From assembly GCA_947652605.1 (NCBI GenBank), contig CANTFG010000262.1:1-64000 (forward strand): 64,000 nt of DNA. Reading direction: 5' to 3'. A program made the position numbers and the translations under genes. Positions 35,701 through 46,293 of the stretch are shown piece after piece; within the stretch, counting starts at the first letter, position 1; each line of letters begins with the position of its first letter. Source of the DNA: Elmis aenea. Lineage: Eukaryota; Arthropoda; Insecta; Coleoptera; Elmidae. Under the pieces are notes generated by a model that had not been told where the DNA came from, searched no databases, and worked only from the letters and a program-made list of their open reading frames with translations.

Positions 35701-36774
35701 AAAGAACTATTAAAAAGATTACACATGAGCCACCAAGGGATAGAAGCAAGTTTAAGAAAGGCAAGAGAAACCCTTTACTGGAGGCACATGTCGAGTGAAA
35801 TAAAGGACGAAATTAAAGTATGCAAAATATGCCAGGAATTTAACAACTTACAAAATAAAATGCCAATGCAAACGCATAAAGTGCCAGATTTACCATGGCA
35901 AAGAATAGCAATTGATCTAATGGAATATAAAGGAAAGGACTATATGATCACAGTAGACTATTATTCAGATTTTTGGGAAATAGATCTGCTAGAAAATACA
36001 ACAGCGGAAACCATAATAGAGCATACAAAGAGAAACTTTAGCCGACATGGAATACCAGATGTTGTAATAACAGACAATGGAAGGCAATTCACAAGCAATT
36101 CATTCAAAAAATTTACTAGAGATTGGGAAATAATACATTCAACAACATCACCATATCACAGTAAAGCAAACGGTAAAGTAGAGTCAGCAGTTAAAATAGC
36201 AAAGAAACTAGTAAAAAAGACCAAAAGAGAAGGAAGTGATATGTGGTTAGCTGTTTTAGATTGGAGAAATACACCAACAAAACAAATGGGTACAAGTCCA
36301 GTACAACGTTTGATGTCAAGAAGAACACGAACTGTTATACCAATTGCGACAAAATTATTAGAACCACAAGTTACATATAATACCAAAGAAAAACTAACAG
36401 AAAAGAAAAAGAAATACAAACAAGTATACGATAGAAGTACTAGAATGTTACCAGATTTGGACATAGGAGAAGAAGTAAGAATGAAACCCTTGCAAGCTGA
36501 AGAAATTTGGAAGCCAGCTACGGTTACTGCAAAATTAAGTTCAAGATCATATGAAGTAACCACAGATGAACAAAATACTTATCGAAGAAGTCGTGAACAT
36601 CTTAGAAACAGTCATATGAAACGAAACAACGAGGAAGAGCAAGCAAAGGAAGAAAACAGAAACGAGAGCATAGAAGTGGATCAAGCGAAAGAAGAGGAGA
36701 AAGCAGAAAACCCACAACCAAGAATGACAGCCAAAGGAAGAGTTGTGAAAACACCGATTCGTTACAAAGACTAA
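32791..36774 (+). CDS. Gag-Pol polyprotein, Ty3/gypsy (K02A2.6-like)
   Basis: A 1327-residue single frame without a gag/pol shift. Gag: residues ~1-260, with two zinc knuckles at C213 (CKYC) and C234 (CRKC...H...C). Protease: DTG at D310. Reverse transcriptase: ~430-620, motif A D531 in LDAKEGF, and DD593/594 in IADDILVYG. RNase H: D746 (CDASEYG), E in EKEC (~783), D807-D809 in VDTDHQPL. Integrase: HHCC at H978, H981, C1011, C1014; catalytic D1042, D1095, E1131, giving an exact DD35E. All key residues are present. The tail is basic/acidic without an obvious chromodomain. The single fused frame makes Gag:Pol ratio control unclear. Start is the first ATG after the leader repeats. Confidence 0.95.
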   Translation: MSLNLPTPKPMEIKGDEAENWKYFRTSYENYVTALELNEKEATIQVATLLTLIGHDCYKIYSNLALTREEKKCPKTILDKLEEHFTQRVNVIYERYVFNSMVQEIEEPCELYINRLREATRKCSYGVLEQELVRDRLVLGIRNNATRKNLLVDANLTLEKAIDMCRISEQTDKQLKKITNANNTEEEEANKCVSKEYRRNQNSKKEKQPLIKCKYCGTKHRPEKQSCPAYGERCRKCKKMNHNETVCKTYKKKIHLVQDSDEASDNSEESTDTEYSEVLLLSDQRQKKQWFTNILFSNGNKKQILKCQLDTGATCNIINWSDYCNIANQNKQELRESRTVLKCYGGQVIKPLGWMYFDCQTNGVSCRAEFQVVKGTQKPLISAAMCEEMKLIEVNTNLCKVEEIKDIDREAMLKNYGDVFEGLGCLPGLYKLEIDTNVKPIKSQPRRLPVPIRENVKKKLEDMEKRGIIQKISKSTDWISNMVVVNRNNKLRICIDPKHLNKALKRSNYQLPTIEEILPNLNQAKVFTVLDAKEGFWQVKLERESRKLTTFWTPFGRYCWKRLPFGIAPAPEEFQRRLHELLEGLPGVEVIADDILVYGRGNNNKEAEKDHDKNLKELLERARQINLKLNKEKIKFKANQVKYLGHILTDKGVKPDDEKIKAVLNMSRPKDKKEVQRYLGFDNYLAKFLPKLADISEPLRHLTRQDVIWKWQSNHEEAYENIKKLVTKTPVLKYYNVKEDVKLQCDASEYGLGAVLLQNERPVAFASRILTPTERNYAQIEKECLAILFGCRRFEQYIIGKKSIHVDTDHQPLITICKKSLLQAPKRLQRMLIGLQKYNIEVHYKRGKEMVIADLLSRAVNENTDTMTNKKEKELEIYEIQEELLYEMIERIDMTKDLNVTDHRLQQVKEETRKDENLQILAKIIITGWPNNKDMVPINVREYWNHRDELTIQNGVIFRGSRLVIPASLRKELLKRLHMSHQGIEASLRKARETLYWRHMSSEIKDEIKVCKICQEFNNLQNKMPMQTHKVPDLPWQRIAIDLMEYKGKDYMITVDYYSDFWEIDLLENTTAETIIEHTKRNFSRHGIPDVVITDNGRQFTSNSFKKFTRDWEIIHSTTSPYHSKANGKVESAVKIAKKLVKKTKREGSDMWLAVLDWRNTPTKQMGTSPVQRLMSRRTRTVIPIATKLLEPQVTYNTKEKLTEKKKKYKQVYDRSTRMLPDLDIGEEVRMKPLQAEEIWKPATVTAKLSSRSYEVTTDEQNTYRRSREHLRNSHMKRNNEEEQAKEENRNESIEVDQAKEEEKAENPQPRMTAKGRVVKTPIRYKD

Positions 36775-36827
36775 GAGTTTTATAAGTATGTTTATAATGG
36801 GGGGGATTCATTATAAAGAGGGAAAGA

Positions 36828-36917
36828 TGTTGTATATGTAGTAATATTTAGTATCAAGCAGTTGGCAGCATGGCCGACATGTATCATAGTTCAGCGAATA
36901 AAGCATAACATAAAACA
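36828..36917 (+). repeat. 3' LTR (90 bp)
   Basis: Appears base-for-base identical to the 5' LTR. It is preceded by the purine tract at 36815-36827 and a run of seven G near 36800. Confidence 0.93.
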
Positions 36918-38389
36918 GACATCATCAACGCTCCTGGAGGAGGGCAAACCTCCAGTGGCGCCCATTCATCACTTAACTCCATTCACTTACTTCATCCAAC
37001 GGACATCATCGCCGTCACTTTAAGACGACGGCCCACATCGGCAACAGTGCTTCACCAGCCCAGTTTTCTGGCAGGATAACATCAACGCTCCTACCCCGGG
37101 GAGAATCCATCGTTCAATCTTCACCACTGCGACCTCACCGCCTCCAGGCCTACAGTCGAGTCAGCCGGCCGACAACAACGTAGCCGCCCTGCGAGCCGTA
37201 AGGAAGCCAGTGTGTTCCAGTCCGCAAGCCGCCTTCTACACGCCAAGGCACCGTGTGCGCCCCATTGCCACACAATCGCCGCGCTCCGTGAGAAGCCTTC
37301 GACTGCCGAACACCCACGACGTCATGCATCATCATCATCCACTTCATCCCCAGGGAAGCCTAACGTACGTAAACGACATCCATCGTCGGGCACGTTCCAC
37401 TTCAGTCCACAAGCCGTCTTCCGTCACGCCGAGCCAACTCTCGTGTGCGCCCCATTGCCACACACATTCGTCGCGCTCCGTGAGAAGCCATTGACTGAAG
37501 AACGGTCACCACAGCATCGCCGCCATCATCCACATTACTTTCAGTGGAAACCAAGCATTCGTCATCGCCGTCCTGCCTAACCTTCGTTATATCCTTCAAT
37601 AGCGATGTCCTGCTACTTCCCATCACCGAGTAGCAACCGCCGACTACATCAAACAACTCTCATCACCTTTCGAACCTTTCCTTTTCAAAACTACATCCTA
37701 CTCCTTCAAATCGCTTAACTACATCCGCTACATCCTGCAGCACACCTTCGACTACATCTATTTACAAGCAAGCAGCTGCAACTTAATCTCTCAAGAGAAG
37801 TTCCATCGACGCGACATCATCATTAACCAGTCCCGACGAGGACAAGTTTTATCGACTTTTGTTCCATCGAATAGTAATTGCAACATCCAGCACCAAGACG
37901 TCCTGTTCCTGTCCACTGGCGAACGACAACAACCACTACTCCGACATCTCGCAACCGCTGTCCAGTCAACCCTGAGGATCAACCGTCGTCATCGTCGAGT
38001 CCATGGAGCCACTTCCAACACGCTTCCAACGACCTGTCTGCCGCTTCTACAAGAGAGGCCATTGGAGCAACAACCACGCCTGACGTCAATCACACCGAGC
38101 CAAGGACGTGCTCCTCGCCCGGTCCTTACCACTGCGCTCCGTGATATTTAACCTTGCCATCTGAACCAACTCTGCCTCCAGCCGCTCGATTCCACCACCA
38201 AGACCGAGTACTACTTTAGCTCCATCAGCAGGCCACCAAAATCAATATGTACTTTTATTTTACAACATATTAATTACAGTAAATTTTAAAGGCGGCTGAC
38301 CTGCAGTTTGGATCTCTACACCGGAGGGGTGTTACCGTGGAGATGGTTATGAGATCCAAACTACGGTCAGTCAGTCGATAAACAGATAT

Positions 38390-40115
38390 CATAGATAAGA
38401 GAGAAAATAGATACTACACTCCCATACAATGCTTTTGAACTAAATTGCGCCATCTGAGCGGCTTGGGGTTCACCTAAATTTGCACGCTTGTCATAGAATT
38501 TACAGTAATCTGTAAAGACGACCGGATATAACTAAATTATAGGAATTCAAAATTTATACTTATTATTTATGGATAGAATAAAAGGATTAAGATGCATTTT
38601 AAAATGAAAAATGTTTATTTATATGAAATACAAAATATTTATATAAATAAATATAACCAAAGGTCTATTTCTAAACAAGTAATTATTTTGTTGTAAACTT
38701 TTGTTGGGGTGCCATCCATCCCGGTTTTAAGTACTGTCCCGGTGTCCCGAAAAATGAATTAGTCATGTGAACTTTCGTCTGTATGATTATAAGTTTTTAA
38801 TAAATAAAACTGAATTTATATTTATAGTTTTAAATTGAATTACTTTTCAAATTATATTGTTACTTAAATTAGACAACAAAAACTGTATGTACAAAAAATT
38901 GTGGTATTCGGGTCGTTACTTTTTTGTAGAGAATGTGTGTTCCAACTTTTTTTCTATAATTCGTAACAGAAAATCATTAAATTTATACTTCCCATTTACG
39001 AAACAATGGCATAATCAAAGGGTAAGGAAAAGTAATTTCTATTTCACCTATTACCACTAAAAATATATATTACTTCTATTCTTATTCAAATTTTATGACT
39101 TTGTTTATTACTTTTAAAATGATTATTTAAAAGTTATGTTACATATTTAAATATTTTGATGTTATATTTTGTAACAATCTCGGACCCGGAGTTCGTCAAG
39201 ATCTTTTTTTACTACTTCCATATATTTCTTTCGTAGTCGTCTCCTTCTTTTTGAGTACGCTTCACTATCTAGCACTAGTTTTGTTACTCTTCCTTCTGGT
39301 AATCTGGTGATATATCCAAGCCATTGTAATCCTTGGATTTTTGCCACAGTTTTTATATTACTTTGTCCATATATTTCCAAAATTACTTTCTTTGACCGTC
39401 TTCTCCATATATCTCCCTTCTTGATTCCCCCATATATTCTTCTAAGTATCTTCCTCTCCCATATTTCTAGTTTGTTTTCCATATTTCTATTACGAATCTA
39501 CGTCTCACAAACATAGAGGACAGTCGGTCTGATAGCTGTTCGATACACTCTACATTTTGCGTGTAAGTGATACTTTTTTTGATTTCAGCATTATTGCTAA
39601 CACTCCGGCACTTTTACTTCCTTTGGCTATTCCCTTATTTATTTCTTCCTTTTCTTCATTTCTGTTAATGTTACCCCCAGGTAGTCAAAATTGTTCACTA
39701 TCTCAAAATTATATTCCTGCTCTGCACTTGTAACTTATTATTATAACACAAAAACAATTTAAAATATTGAACGGGCTGAACTGAGGAAAATTTGTCAGTT
39801 CGTTCAAAATTATGATATATTTTCTTTATCTATGATTATGACATTTCAAAATATTTATATTTTTATTTTGACTTTTTATAGCCAAACGGGGGTAACCATA
39901 GATAAAGGGTACGCAACTATGGAAACCTTCATTCATAATCCGCTACGCAGCGTATAATGAATGAACCCCAAGCCGTGTAGGTGGCGTGTATGTCTGTTGG
40001 ATTATAAATGAAGTTAGTAATGAACGCAACATACACGCCACCTACACGGCTTGGGGTTCAACTATTTTCAATGAAACAAGTATTCGATTCTGCCCATAAG
40101 AGTGCAAACACCGTG
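38390..40115. mobile_element. Element X (copy 2)
   Basis: A 1726-bp copy inserted in the right LTR of the LARD with an 8-bp TSD ACAGATAT (38382-38389, 40116-40123). The empty LTR sequence is seen at 8084-8100. It is nearly identical to copy 1 but at a different site, proving independent transposition. It has the same start CATAGATAAG and end ACACCGTG. Confidence 0.87.
39170..39510 (-). pseudogene. RTE-like LINE fragment inside element X
   Basis: The open minus-strand stretch 39162-39482 reads MENKLEIWERKILRRIYGG, then DIWRRRSKKVILEIYGQSN, LQWLGYITRLPEGR and a basic end. This is the C-terminal part of an RTE-type reverse transcriptase protein. It is carried in both X copies, so the LINE piece entered X before X moved. 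Confidence 0.65.
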
Positions 40116-40244
40116 ACAGATATTAATAAACTAGTGTCAATGTCAGATCTTTAAATTTTAGTGAAATAGTTTTAATAACGGGAATATTTGATTTAAAAAT
40201 CAAATAGTAATGTAAACAACATTCGTTGCCCCTAACCGGTAACA

Positions 40245-40930
40245 ATATGATCGCTATTTTGACAGAATTTAGATTATAAAGTGCGGTTATGTAATAGATT
40301 TTCTAAAAAATATAATTTATTAATATAAAAAAAAAGTTGTTAGTGTTATTTTAACTTAACAATTTAAAATACTTGCTTTTTACATCTGCCATTTGAACTT
40401 TTATATCAATTTGCGCCAATTTTTAACTAACGCCATCTACTAACTATAATATTAAATATCACCAATAGACGGCCATATTGGATGAAAACTTAAACAACAA
40501 ACTTCAAAAGTGCCGACGGCAGCTGTCCCTACGGCCTACTGTATGATCTCTATACTGTGATTGGACCATTGACAGCTAATATACATCGGATTGGACAACG
40601 TGAGAAGCGCGCGTAATGTTCACCTAATTTTTGACAGTTTAAAAATATGACATTTGACGTTGATCTACGATTTATAAAAACTACAATTAATATTCAAAAA
40701 CCTGTTCTAAGGCTTTTCCTAATTCGCAAATTCGCCTCGGTTGTTAAACATCGGTGTCTGCACGCTTAATTTACAAAAATCACGTTTCATAACATATAAC
40801 ATGACCTCAACAATTTTCATGCAGGCTCTGTTAGTAATCCGAGTTTTATTTGATTTTTTATGTTTGCTGCCAACTGTAAAAAGTACACCTTAGAAAGAGG
40901 GGTACATATTTCCATTTCATTCGATCGGCT
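40245..40930. other. Non-coding DNA, partly shared with 50480-51290
   Basis: No gene is seen. From ~40555 (GATTGGACCATTGACAGC) it matches the 5' flank region around 50480-50570 and, after 40660, 51010-51290. A word near 40530 is the inverted form of the P MITE target (CTACTGTATGATCTC). Confidence 0.5.
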
Positions 40931-41411
40931 CAGGGTTGTTCCTGCTATTACAATTGTAATAGATCTATTACAATAAGCATGGAACTATTACGCTATTACA
41001 AAAGCAGCAAATCTATTACATTTACAGTTTTCGATTTTTCAACCATGTCCGTCTCCTAAAGAGCAATTTTACGTATAAGAAAATTTGAAATTTGCATTTT
41101 AGCGCTCTTTTCGTCACAGTAAAACCATATTTGAATGTACCTAGAGTTAGTTTATGACTTTATCAATAGGTGGCGCTTTTAATTATTAGTTCTTTTTTGC
41201 AATAATTGTCATAACTTTTATTTAAACGGCTAGTAAATGCAAAAATTCTATGCGTACTCTGACGGCAACAGACCTGGAACGTACTATTCATGCATTTCAT
41301 GTAGATTGTGCCATTTGTATAGTGAAAAAAAAAATCTATTACATTTTGAAGGAATCTATTACAGTTTTCTTCCCTAATCTATTACAATCGAAAAATTGAA
41401 AAGAACAACCC
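40931..41411. mobile_element. hAT-type MITE R (copy 2)
   Basis: Starts CAGGGTTGTTCCTGC after GATCGGCT (40923-40930); the right end has lost a few bases (CAACCC then ATCGGCT), so the TSD is 7 of 8. The empty site is at ~51277. The interior is rich in CTATTACA words in both orientations. Confidence 0.82.
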
Positions 41412-41671
41412 ATCGGCTTCACTTTCCACTCATTGTGAAGATAGGGAATGCGCGATATATGTTTATTAGATATATGATTAAAAGTTATAGCAGTTTCTTC
41501 AAATATAAACCAACCCAAAAAAAAATAAAAAATGAGCCTACACCCTACACCAGACATCGAAAAATCGTGCATGTTTGTATTTTTTATATGGTAGGTATAT
41601 TTCACAAATTTTTTTTTTTTTGTTTGAAATCTTAATAATGTGTAGTACCTAATGTTTCTTTTTGTGAACTT
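41412..41671. other. AT-rich flank with no gene
   Basis: Matches 51285-51430 in its first half. Nothing coding is seen. Confidence 0.45.
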
Positions 41672-41985
41672 AAGTATTTGCATGGTGTAGAATGTAGATA
41701 TTTTATTTATTAATAATATCCAAACGCTGATAAATTTTTTGTAGAAGAGTATACCAACGGATTATTCTCTTGCATGTTTATTTTGTTATACAGGATGAAG
41801 CATCATTTATGACACCCCCACTTATTTTGTTATTGGAAAGCATTATCAAAAAAAGTTTCAAATAAAAGTTGTTTGATACAGTATTTCCCAAAATATTGTC
41901 ATGTCAAATTTCGTTTTCTTTTGTTTTTTTTAGGACTTACGGCACCATATTTGTTTTTTTTTAATGGCACCAAACTACCATTCAT
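41672..41985. repeat. Second copy of the ~305-bp repeat
   Basis: Near-identical to 26912-27216, again lying just 3' of a ZNF N-terminal exon (E). Confidence 0.6.
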
Positions 41986-42295
41986 ATTTTTTTATACGGT
42001 TTGAAAGACATTGTCTTTCTCTTTTCAACGCACTAACACTTTTATACCCTTACATAACAATTTTTTTAAGAAAATCGCAAAAAAACAATTTTGTTTTAAA
42101 AGCATACGGTAATTATTTTACATTAGTAGGCTTTGAAAATGAAAAAACTGTAAAAAATGTATTTCAGTAGTTTTGTGTTTACCATTGTAACCTAAGTAAT
42201 TTTTTTAAATCTTTTACCATTTTGTATCATTTTCAAAGCCTACTAATGTAAAATAATAAATAATTAATACCGTGCGCTTTAAAAACAAACCTACC

Positions 42296-42913
42296 TAAGG
42301 TTAATACATTTGACATGATTTTGAGATCATTAATATCATTTATAATTATAATACTGTCTTCTAGTATAGAATCTAATTTATTTAAGTATTTTCTTTCTGC
42401 ACTTTCAACAATCATTTCTGTTGCTCTATTAACTCTGTTTTCATTGTTATCAACATCCGTAATAATATTATTCGTAAGGTTTTGTAGGTAGTCATAATAT
42501 TCTAATGGTTCTTCTTTTATTTCTATTTCTTCATTCTCATCTACATTTTTAATTTCAGCGTTTGAAAACTCTTCTTTTAGTTGAAAAATGTTGCAAGCTG
42601 AATGTCTATTCACATCCGTAATAATGTCATTCGTAAGGTTTTGTAGATAGTTATAATATTCTAATGGTTCTTCTTTTATTTCTATTTTTTCAATCTCATC
42701 TACATCTTTAATTTCAGCGTTTGAAAACTCTTCTTTGAGTTGAAAATTGTTACTAGCTGAATGTCCATATTCGCGATTTATTAAATTAATTTGTAAATTA
42801 CATTCTTCTGGCTCCGACTTCATTGTTTCTCCTTTTGCTTCTCCTACGCACACTTTAAGTTGTATTGGTCCTTCAGATTTATAGTAATCTGTGGTTTTCA
42901 AAGTTGACTCCAT
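42296..42913 (-). CDS. N-terminal exon of ZNF E with splice donor
   Basis: An open exon of ~206 codons from the conserved MESTLKTTDYY. It has both acidic modules ([16 protein letters not shown] and [11 protein letters not shown]) and the start of the middle linker (LDSILEDSIIIINDINDLKIM). It ends ACCTTAG|GTAGGT, a good donor (42290-42295), at the place where ZNF C reads on through CAG|GTACAG. No finger exon of this family lies within the next several kb downstream (minus direction), so the partner exon is either missing or far away. It could encode a finger-less protein if it reads into the intron (a stop comes ~20 codons later). Its 5' flank is split by a piggyBac element 90 bp upstream. Pseudogene status is possible. 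Confidence 0.55.
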
Positions 42914-43003
42914 TTTTTTACTACACAAAAATTGTTTTGGCGTGTAATAAATAACGTTTGTGGTTTGTACGTTAACAATTTGTCGTTTGCAAACTAATAT
43001 TAA

Positions 43004-44471
43004 CCCATGAAGGACGAAATTATTTTTTGTTAAAAAAAAACAAAACCAATTACATGTTTCTTCTTTATTATGTGTAAATAACACAAAAACGTAACATATT
43101 TAAAAAAAACACATATCCACATTTAAAAAAACCGGTGTTGCCATATGGCAACACTAGTCCTTTCCACTAACTAATTAAATAAAAATAGTAATTTTTCACA
43201 AGGCAATAACAAAGTGTGATAATATCAAAAATCTCTCATTTTGTATGAAATGGAACGTCGCAATCAATCAACGCATAAGCAAACGTTGCACTAAGTGCAC
43301 ATAGTTCTCATTATAGATTTACGGTCTTTACCAGCACACCGTAATTTTTTTTCCTTTAGTCCATGTTAGTAAACGGCCATTATTGTCATAGCGAATGTCA
43401 TCGCTGACTCTACTATGGGAGCTGGATGAAATGCTTGTAGAAGGTCTTTCTACAGTTTTGGCTGGGTAAGTTTTTCCAGTATCCCTTTTGAAGATAAGTT
43501 GGCTGCAATTGTGACCTGACTTTTTATAAATTTTGAACGGTGACATCTATAGCCAAGAAAATATGGACCACCACCATTTTTTTCCTCTGATGTTAATTCG
43601 GTGTCGTGATTTATTTTTATTTATGAAATCCGTTCCTTCCACAGCATTATTATATTTTGTCATTGTGTGAGGACGCGGGACCTTTTTTATTGTCTGGAAA
43701 AACCTTTTACATTGGTTATAGGATGAGCGCCATGGTTTGTAAAAGCTGCTGTAACTAGATTATTGTCTTTCCAGCGGACCAAAGAAATGCCATTTTCTCT
43801 CTCAATAACAGTATTATAACATCCTCTTGACTTCTTTTGCATACTTTTTTTAGTTTCTTAGGGACAATTTCGTCGTATACGGTTATCTCGTATAGTTCCA
43901 AAAGCTTCATATCCCCGCTCTCTTAGTTGTTTTAGAAGGGTAAAACTGGTAAAAGATTGTCAAAGTAAAAGGTATATGGCAATGTAGCTATTTCAGTTGA
44001 AAATTCATCCAGCATCAAGTGTTAAACCGCACTATAAAAATGGTTTGTTTCGTACGAAATAGGTAACCAAAGGTACTAGCGTTGCCACATGGCAACATCA
44101 ACATTTGACAGGCCGTAGAGAAAAATTTTGGATAAATTTTTGGGATTTAAGTATGAAAGTAATTAATTAGATTATTACTTAACACATTTTTATATGCTAT
44201 ATTTTAAGTATTCATATTATTAAAAAAATATTATACTTACATCAGTTTGAAGTCCATGATTTCTAAAGCACCTATACAGAACAAATTTTGAAGATGTATA
44301 AAATAGCACACAAAAGAAAAAATTATAAAATAAAAGTTACAAACGACTCTTCATGCTTTAGTTTACCATTCGGTGCGCCATGTACTAGGTAGTATCAAAA
44401 CGAAATTTACATCAGGCAATTTTATCCAAGTTTACATGCGTTGCCATATGGCAACACTAGTCCTTTAAGGG
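43004..44471 (-). mobile_element. piggyBac element V with decayed transposase
   Basis: Flanked by TTAA (43000-43003, 44472-44475), with ends CCCATGAAGGAC and the complement of CCCTTAAAGGACTAGTG. The empty site is the intact 5' flank of other ZNF copies (ATATTAACCAAAC). The subterminal palindrome TTGCCATATGGCAAC occurs near 43137, 44085 (partial) and 44441. It contains a broken transposase. Confidence 0.88.
43270..44030 (-). pseudogene. piggyBac transposase remnant
   Basis: Minus-strand pieces in several frames: LPYTFYFDNLL, GISLVRWKDNNLVTAAFTNH, an RVSDDIRYDNNGR segment, and a terminal cysteine-rich part with CNVCLCVD. These follow the order of the last third of piggyBac transposases (the DN motif, VRWKDN, RYD, then a RING-like finger). 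In-frame stops and shifts show it is dead. Confidence 0.75.
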
Positions 44472-44576
44472 TTAACCAAACACTTGAGATAGCTATTGGC
44501 AAACTTCAAATGGTGTGCACTGTACACTGTCATGGCGGCTTGGTAGATCAAGTGTCCCTTGGGTACAACAATTAAA

Positions 44577-44805
44577 AGTCGGACACGGTCAACTAGGCGA
44601 GTAGGCGACGCCAACTGGGCGACAGGAACTTAAACATTTTTGAACTCTCATCTTAGCAAACGATTTTACGGATTGTTTTTGTAAATATTGTTTAAATATA
44701 CTTACTTCATTTTGTAGAACTATATCGTACATCGAAATTTGTAGAATCGTGTGCTATGAGAGTTCAAAAATGTTTAAGTTCCTGTCGCCCAGTTGTCGCG
44801 TACCG
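44577..44805. repeat. Foldback repeat FB (copy 4)
   Basis: Same palindrome family; the right arm ends CGCCCAGTTGTCGCG. Confidence 0.65.
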
Positions 44806-44887
44806 ATTAGTTGGTCTAATTTCTTTTTAAATACAGTTTACACAGGCGTTTCTAATGTCATTGATTCGATGGGTTATCCTGCCTGGT

Positions 44888-45616
44888 TAGGGTTGCCAGG
44901 TGTCCCGATTTTGAGTTCCAAGTCCCGGTGTCCCGGCTAGATCTTTCGGGACGTTCAAATATCCCGGTTTATCGCTTTCTCGATTTTCACGTTTGGCGTT
45001 GTCAAACCGGTAGCGGCCACCTTCGGCGTGTCTCGACCTTGTTCGGTATTTTTACGCCCAGCTCCATGATCACACCCTATGATATGATCACACCTCACAA
45101 CTCGCAGGACTCTCGGCCTGTCCAAAATGCCGAAAAAGAAGAGCAAATTTTCCGACAAATATAGCGAAAAATATCCTTTTATTAAGAAAAGGCTGAACTG
45201 AAAATAAAGCCTTCTGCAAAAATGTAAGATTTGTGAGATTATTTCTGTGACTTTTGTTCTATATATTCCTTACAGGGTGTATATAAATTGGCGGAAGCGC
45301 TACACGTGACGATGTTCTTCGTAAAATTCCAAGTCGAAAATCTTAATACAAAAATGTTGTACCATGCTTCCTATGGCCTCAACATTGGTACAACATTTTT
45401 GTATTAAGATTTTCGACTTAGAATTTTACGAAGAACATCGCCACGTGTAGCGCTTCCGCCAATTTATACACACCCTGTATATAGTCAGTATTGTGATTTT
45501 TAAGTGGGTTCTCAAATTGTTTTTTGTTTTTGTTCTTAGTAAACGAATTCTATCTATTCCTCTTTTTTTTATTGTCCCGGTTTGACGACCAAAAAATCTG
45601 GCAAGTGGCAACCCTA
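44888..45616. mobile_element. hAT element T with nested mariner foldback
   Basis: Ends TAGGGTTGCCAGG...GTGGCAACCCTA with a perfect 8-bp TSD TGCCTGGT (44880-44887, 45617-45624); empty sites at e.g. 28013. The ends include CCCGGTGTCCCGG words. No transposase. A 205-bp foldback is inserted at 45273-45477. Confidence 0.87.
45273..45477. mobile_element. Mariner-like foldback MITE (205 bp)
   Basis: Flanked by TA, ends CAGGGTGTATATAAATTGGC, arms of ~95 bp nearly perfect. It is built from the right end of the M family (21521-22095) joined head-to-head. Confidence 0.82.
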
Positions 45617-46289
45617 TGCCTGGTTGCTAGGTAGGGCCAGATCCAGAACTTTTTTGGCGCCCTGGCCAAGAATAGGAAACTGCAACTATTTATTACTTTT
45701 AAAAGAACTATAGTAGCATCTATTTTGATATACTTTATGCAATTACTGATCACACAAAAATGAATGTAAATCCTTGGATTTTTTAATGAATTTGAGTTGT
45801 TATCTCTTTTAAGTGAATTTTATATTCATCTATATTTCGCATGCAGAACTAACGGCTAGAGAAATTTATTTCAATTTATTTAATACTGTGTAGCAACACA
45901 ATTAATTAAATTTTTTCATAAAATTTGGCACATCTATGACTTCTTTGATAAACTACCCTGAATTAGCATAATGCTGGAAGCTGCGTTGACAAATAAGTCA
46001 AAAGATTAAATTCAAATGTTCAATATTTATAATACAATTTACAATACGTTTATACATTTGTATACTTGTTATGTACTTAAGGAACTATATTAAAAATATA
46101 CACATTGAAAACAGCTTAACATGAAACATCGGTTAACATAAAATAATATTTCGGTAAAACTTAAAAGGAGTCGCTTAAAGCAGTTGATGATAAAGGGTTT
46201 TCTTCGGAATCGGGCATTTTGACTTTATTATTACATCAAAAACATTTGAGTTTTTTTGTATAGCTTTACTTCTTGAATAAAAGATTCCT
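45617..46289. repeat. 3' flank block of ZNF F
   Basis: Conserved non-coding block, as at 1700-2700. No gene. Confidence 0.7.
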
Positions 46290-46293
46290 TTAA

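Larger units (their letters stand above)
32481..36917 (+). mobile_element. Intact Ty3/gypsy retrotransposon with 90-bp LTRs
   Basis: The 4437-bp element has two LTRs (32481-32570, 36828-36917) that appear identical, a 5-bp TSD GACAT (32476-32480, 36918-36922) and one uninterrupted gag-pol frame. The empty site is in the first LARD at ~8297. The primer-binding site starts at TGGTGACAGC (32571); a purine-rich tract AAAGAGGGAAAGA (36815-36827) precedes the 3' LTR. No env frame is present. Everything needed for transposition appears intact, so it is very young and possibly active. Confidence 0.95.
32220..40244 (+). mobile_element. Non-autonomous GC-rich LTR element (LARD), copy 2, complete
   Basis: Left LTR 32220-32398 (179 bp). 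Right LTR 38330-40244, interrupted by element X; its own bases are 38330-38389 and 40124-40244. Flanks show a 4-bp TSD ATAT (32216-32219, 40245-40248). Ends TGTTACCG...CGGTAACA are inverted repeats. The interior without insertions is only ~1.5 kb: GC-rich, C-biased, without convincing frames. It lacks ~310 bp relative to copy 1 (9285-9595), a loss between internal repeats. A Ty3/gypsy element is nested at 32481-36917. The TSD length and LTR ends suggest mobilisation by an LTR retrotransposon of unknown identity. Confidence 0.85.

Noticed and set aside
33262..36811. Minus-strand open frames opposite the gypsy gag-pol
   Set aside because: Shadow frames of a strongly A-rich coding strand; no start context or recognisable motifs.
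32481..36917. Endogenous retrovirus with env
   Set aside because: There is no frame after integrase before the purine tract and 3' LTR; it is a retrotransposon with gag-pol only.
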